This document shows, piece after piece, positions 14,415 to 16,448 of a stretch of 16,448 nt of DNA; positions within the stretch are counted from its first letter, which is position 1; every line of letters begins with the position of its first letter. The notes under the pieces are model-generated. The model worked only from the letters and a program-made list of their open reading frames with translations. It was not told the origin of the DNA and did no database searches. The position numbers were made by a program, and so were the translations under genes. The stretch is from CAWELS01 sp964468205 (GTDB lineage Bacteria; Acidobacteriota; Terriglobia; Bryobacterales; Bryobacteraceae). Location: NCBI GenBank assembly GCA_964468205.1, contig CAYXVG010000097.1:1-16448 (forward strand), given 5' to 3'.

Positions 14415-15266
14415 ATGTCAGTGCGTTCGATCGCCCTTGTGTGTTTGAGGCAAGCTCCCCAGTCGGGAACTGACTGCGAGGCCCAGGCTTGGATCGCCCT
14501 CGCTCTGCGACGTGAGACAGGGTCGCTTGACTCCTGCCTGAACCACCAGCTTCCCTGTGGGGCTTGGCCGGGTGTCGCGAATGGCCCTCCGAATGTGCTT
14601 GTGACCTCGATCGCCCTTGTGGCTCTTCGCACTCGTAGTGCTTCATCTCGTGCGAAAGTCGCCGCACGGCGAGGGCTCGACTGGCTTGAGTCTGTCGAAG
14701 GCCGTGAGAGTCATTGGCTTTGGCGCTGGAAGTTCACGCTGTTCGACAAACAGGTCCAGTTCGAGCCCGGCAAGAGCGGCTGGCCCTGGGTTCCGGGGAC
14801 CGTGAGTTGGGTGGCACCCACGGCAGCCGCTATTCTTGCCTTACGTGCTTGGCGCCCAGGATCTCGCCGAATCCCAACAGCCGAGGCGATGCTCATAGAC
14901 CGGGCCTGCCCATCCGGAGGCTGGAACGCCGGCAACTCGGTCGTCTTCGGAGTTCCGCTCCAGCCGCATCCCGATTTCACCGCGATGGCGCTGTTGGCGT
15001 TGCGCGAGTCTTCAACACGGAACGCCACGGCAGTTCACCGGGCGCTCGACTATCTGGGTCATCGCTTCGACAATTGTTCATCGCCCTATTCGTTGGCGTG
15101 GGCGGTGATGGCACTGTCCGCGTACGGTCGTGCTGAAGCCTCGACCTTGCGCGAACAACTGATTGCTGCGCTCGAAGACCGCTTCGATGACCTGCCTGCC
15201 ACCGCGATTGCTCTCTCCGCACTGGCCCTCGAAAACCCTCCCTTCACTTTTGGGGAGGTTCCATGA
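14415..15266 (+). CDS. Alpha/alpha-toroid repeat protein of the squalene-cyclase/prenyltransferase type
   Basis: 283 aa from the ATG at 14415 (the frame is open back to a GTG at 14352; neither has a strong ribosome site). The protein is made of repeating helical units with the pattern T-x-x-A-x-x-x-L-A-L-R: AWIALALRRE (25-34), TSIALVALRT (64-73), PTAAAILALRA (135-145), FTAMALLALRE (188-198), LAWAVMALSAYG (227-238) and TAIALSALALE (263-273). The block GWPWVPGTVSWVAPTA (122-137) and SGGWN (167-171) resemble the QW-type motifs of squalene/terpene cyclases. The catalytic DxDD motif of hopene cyclases is not seen and the protein is about half their length, so an enzymatic cyclase role is doubtful. 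No signal peptide. Its stop overlaps the DUF362 start (ATGA), so the two probably act together. Confidence 0.75.
   Translation: MSVRSIALVCLRQAPQSGTDCEAQAWIALALRRETGSLDSCLNHQLPCGAWPGVANGPPNVLVTSIALVALRTRSASSRAKVAARRGLDWLESVEGRESHWLWRWKFTLFDKQVQFEPGKSGWPWVPGTVSWVAPTAAAILALRAWRPGSRRIPTAEAMLIDRACPSGGWNAGNSVVFGVPLQPHPDFTAMALLALRESSTRNATAVHRALDYLGHRFDNCSSPYSLAWAVMALSAYGRAEASTLREQLIAALEDRFDDLPATAIALSALALENPPFTFGEVP
15252..15258 (+). promoter_or_regulatory. Strong ribosome binding site of the DUF362 gene
   Basis: GGGGAGG ends 4 nt before the ATG at 15263 and lies inside the end of the upstream gene. It fixes the DUF362 start and shows that this gene can be translated independently as well as by coupling. 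Confidence 0.75.
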
Positions 15267-16237
15267 ATCGTCGCACCGTGCTGAATGGTTTCGGTCTGAC
15301 TGCCACTGCGGCTCTTGTGTCGAGCCACCTTGTCCAGGGATTCCGCCCACTCCTCCACCACCGCAGGCGGTCCCATGTCGCGATTCTGCAGTGTCCGGAC
15401 TACAACAAGGCCAGTGCAGTCATCCGCGACGGTTTGAGGCTGTTCCCAATTTCCATCCGCGGGAAACGCGTCTTGCTGAAGCCCAACCTGGTTGAATACT
15501 CTTCCGCGGCGCCTATCAACACACACCCCACTGTCATCGCCGCCACGGCGGACGCCCTGTGCGGACTCGGCGCGGCCGATGTGGTCGTGGCGGATGGCCC
15601 TGGGCACGTCCGTGATGCGATGTTGCTCTTGGACGAGAGCGGGCTGAGGTCAGAACTGGGCAGCCTCCGAAACGTCCGCTTTGTGGATTTGAACACCGAC
15701 TCGGTTCGGCGAGTCCGTCCGCGCGGTGGGTTCACGTCGCTGAACGAACTCTGGCTTCCGGAGGCCGTACTCTCGGCGGACGTTGTGATCTCGATGCCGA
15801 AGATCAAAACGCACCACTGGGCTGGCGTGACGTTGAGCCTGAAGAACCTGTTTGGAGTGGTCCCGGGATCCGTCTACGGCTGGCCGAAGAACGTCCTGCA
15901 CTGGGAAGGAATCAGCCGCTCGATCGCGGAACTCGCCGCAACGGTGCCGGTACACTTGAACATTGCCGACGGAATTGAAGCGATGGAGGGAAACGGACCG
16001 TTGCATGGGGTGGCCCGCCCCTTAGGCTGCCTGGTGTTCGGCGATGATCCGGTAGCCACCGACGCCACGTGTTGCCGTCTCATGGAGATCGAACCAACGC
16101 GCGTGCGCCATCTTCAAATGGTTTCGTCGATGTTCGGAAATCTACACGAGGATCGGACTATGCAGCGCGGAGACTCCATTGACTCGCTGTCCCAAACGTT
16201 TGAGATCCTGCCGAGCTTTTCGTATCTGCGTCCTTGA
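15263..16237 (+). CDS. Tat-exported DUF362 domain protein
   Basis: 324 aa. The N-terminus NRRTVLNGFGLTATAALVS is a twin-arginine-type signal (R3-R4), so the folded protein is probably exported or membrane-tethered. The DUF362 core is plain: VLLKPNLVEYS (70-80), INTHPTVI (85-92), DVVISMPKIKTHHWAGVTLS (173-192), LKNLFGVVPG (193-202), LNIADGIEAMEGNGP (232-246), and a GDDPVATDATCC segment (260-271). Family members often carry an extra ferredoxin-type Fe-S domain; none is seen here. The family has no settled biochemical function; Fe-S or redox roles have been proposed. A Tat signal fits a cofactor-bearing protein. The ATG at 15263 overlaps the upstream stop by 4 nt. The stop lies 11 bp from the stop of a convergent gene. 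Confidence 0.9.
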   Translation: MNRRTVLNGFGLTATAALVSSHLVQGFRPLLHHRRRSHVAILQCPDYNKASAVIRDGLRLFPISIRGKRVLLKPNLVEYSSAAPINTHPTVIAATADALCGLGAADVVVADGPGHVRDAMLLLDESGLRSELGSLRNVRFVDLNTDSVRRVRPRGGFTSLNELWLPEAVLSADVVISMPKIKTHHWAGVTLSLKNLFGVVPGSVYGWPKNVLHWEGISRSIAELAATVPVHLNIADGIEAMEGNGPLHGVARPLGCLVFGDDPVATDATCCRLMEIEPTRVRHLQMVSSMFGNLHEDRTMQRGDSIDSLSQTFEILPSFSYLRP

Positions 16238-16248
16238 GGGGGCAGCAC

Positions 16249-16448
16249 CTATCCCTTCAGCAGACCCTTGACGCTCGGGCGATTCACCTGGATCGAGTCA
16301 TCCGGATAGCCGTTCACGATGAGCCATTCCTTCCGATCTTTGCTGAGCTGCGAATACGCAATCAGCTCCGGACGGTCCTTTATGATCTCCTCATACGAGC
16401 TTTCGGCGATACTGCCATGAAACCTGCGCAGGATGCCTCTGGAGATCC
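16249..16448 (-). CDS. C-terminal end of a hypothetical protein, truncated by the right edge
   Basis: Reading leftward from the window edge, the frame is open for 65 codons to a TAG at 16249-16251. The product is charged and ordered-looking, with EEIIKDRPELIAYSQLS, then RKEWLIVNGYPDDSIQVN and a basic end SVKGLLKG. Composition and codon use look like a genuine coding C-terminus. No family is recognised from this fragment. It converges on the DUF362 gene with only 11 bp between the stops, and no clear bidirectional terminator is visible. Confidence 0.65.
   Translation of the reverse strand, partial: ISRGILRRFHGSIAESSYEEIIKDRPELIAYSQLSKDRKEWLIVNGYPDDSIQVNRPSVKGLLKG

Noticed and set aside
16235..16261. 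Bidirectional terminator between the DUF362 gene and the convergent gene
   Set aside because: The only pairing (TGAGGG with CCCTTCA) is imperfect and weak, with no T-run on either strand.

Overview
The window is 16.4 kb of fairly GC-rich bacterial DNA. Cleavable signal peptides, a Tat signal and parts of an envelope-spanning type IV secretion machine point to a Gram-negative (diderm) organism. The style would fit Acidobacteriota (Bryobacterales/Solibacter-like), but no rRNA, tRNA or other marker gene is present, so that placement is only an impression.

Left two thirds (1-11306, all minus strand). This is one long, tightly packed, probably translationally coupled gene train for a divergent type IV secretion/conjugation apparatus. 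In transcription order it encodes: a MoxR-type AAA+ ATPase; a small lytic transglycosylase (VirB1 role); a VirB9/TrbG-like outer-ring protein; VirB10/TrbI; a membrane-anchored protein with two AAA+ modules; a VirB2/TrbC-like pilin; two small polytopic membrane proteins that look built from repeats of the same pilin-like helical pair; VirB3/TrbD; the VirB4/TrbE ATPase; and a VirB5/TrbJ-like protein that runs off the left edge. From the pilin onward the order follows the Trb order C-D-E-J. The tandem AAA+ gene sits where trbB (the VirB11 ATPase) stands in the classical Trb order. No VirB11, VirB8, VirD4 coupling protein or relaxase is visible here. They may lie to the left or be absent.

Middle (11304-11945). 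This 640-bp divergent intergenic region is filled by a degenerate repeat array (about 12 units, spaced about 31 bp) in which a GGACATCCMAC box alternates with a CGTCAY box. It is flanked by a plausible promoter on each side, one reading left into the secretion operon and one reading right. Both promoters would give very short or absent leaders.

Right third (11946-16237, plus strand). A four-helix membrane protein with a long cytoplasmic domain (DUF2254-like N-terminus) is followed by a 142-codon ORF in exactly the same frame after a single TAA stop. After about 290 bp with no supported gene come two genes overlapping by ATGA: a cytoplasmic alpha/alpha-toroid protein of the squalene-cyclase/prenyltransferase repeat type, and a Tat-exported DUF362 protein. 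A convergent gene on the minus strand is cut by the right edge (only its last 65 codons are present).

The most interesting content is the unusual secretion operon (two extra AAA+ systems plus a pilin-module expansion) and the periodic repeat array lying in front of it.
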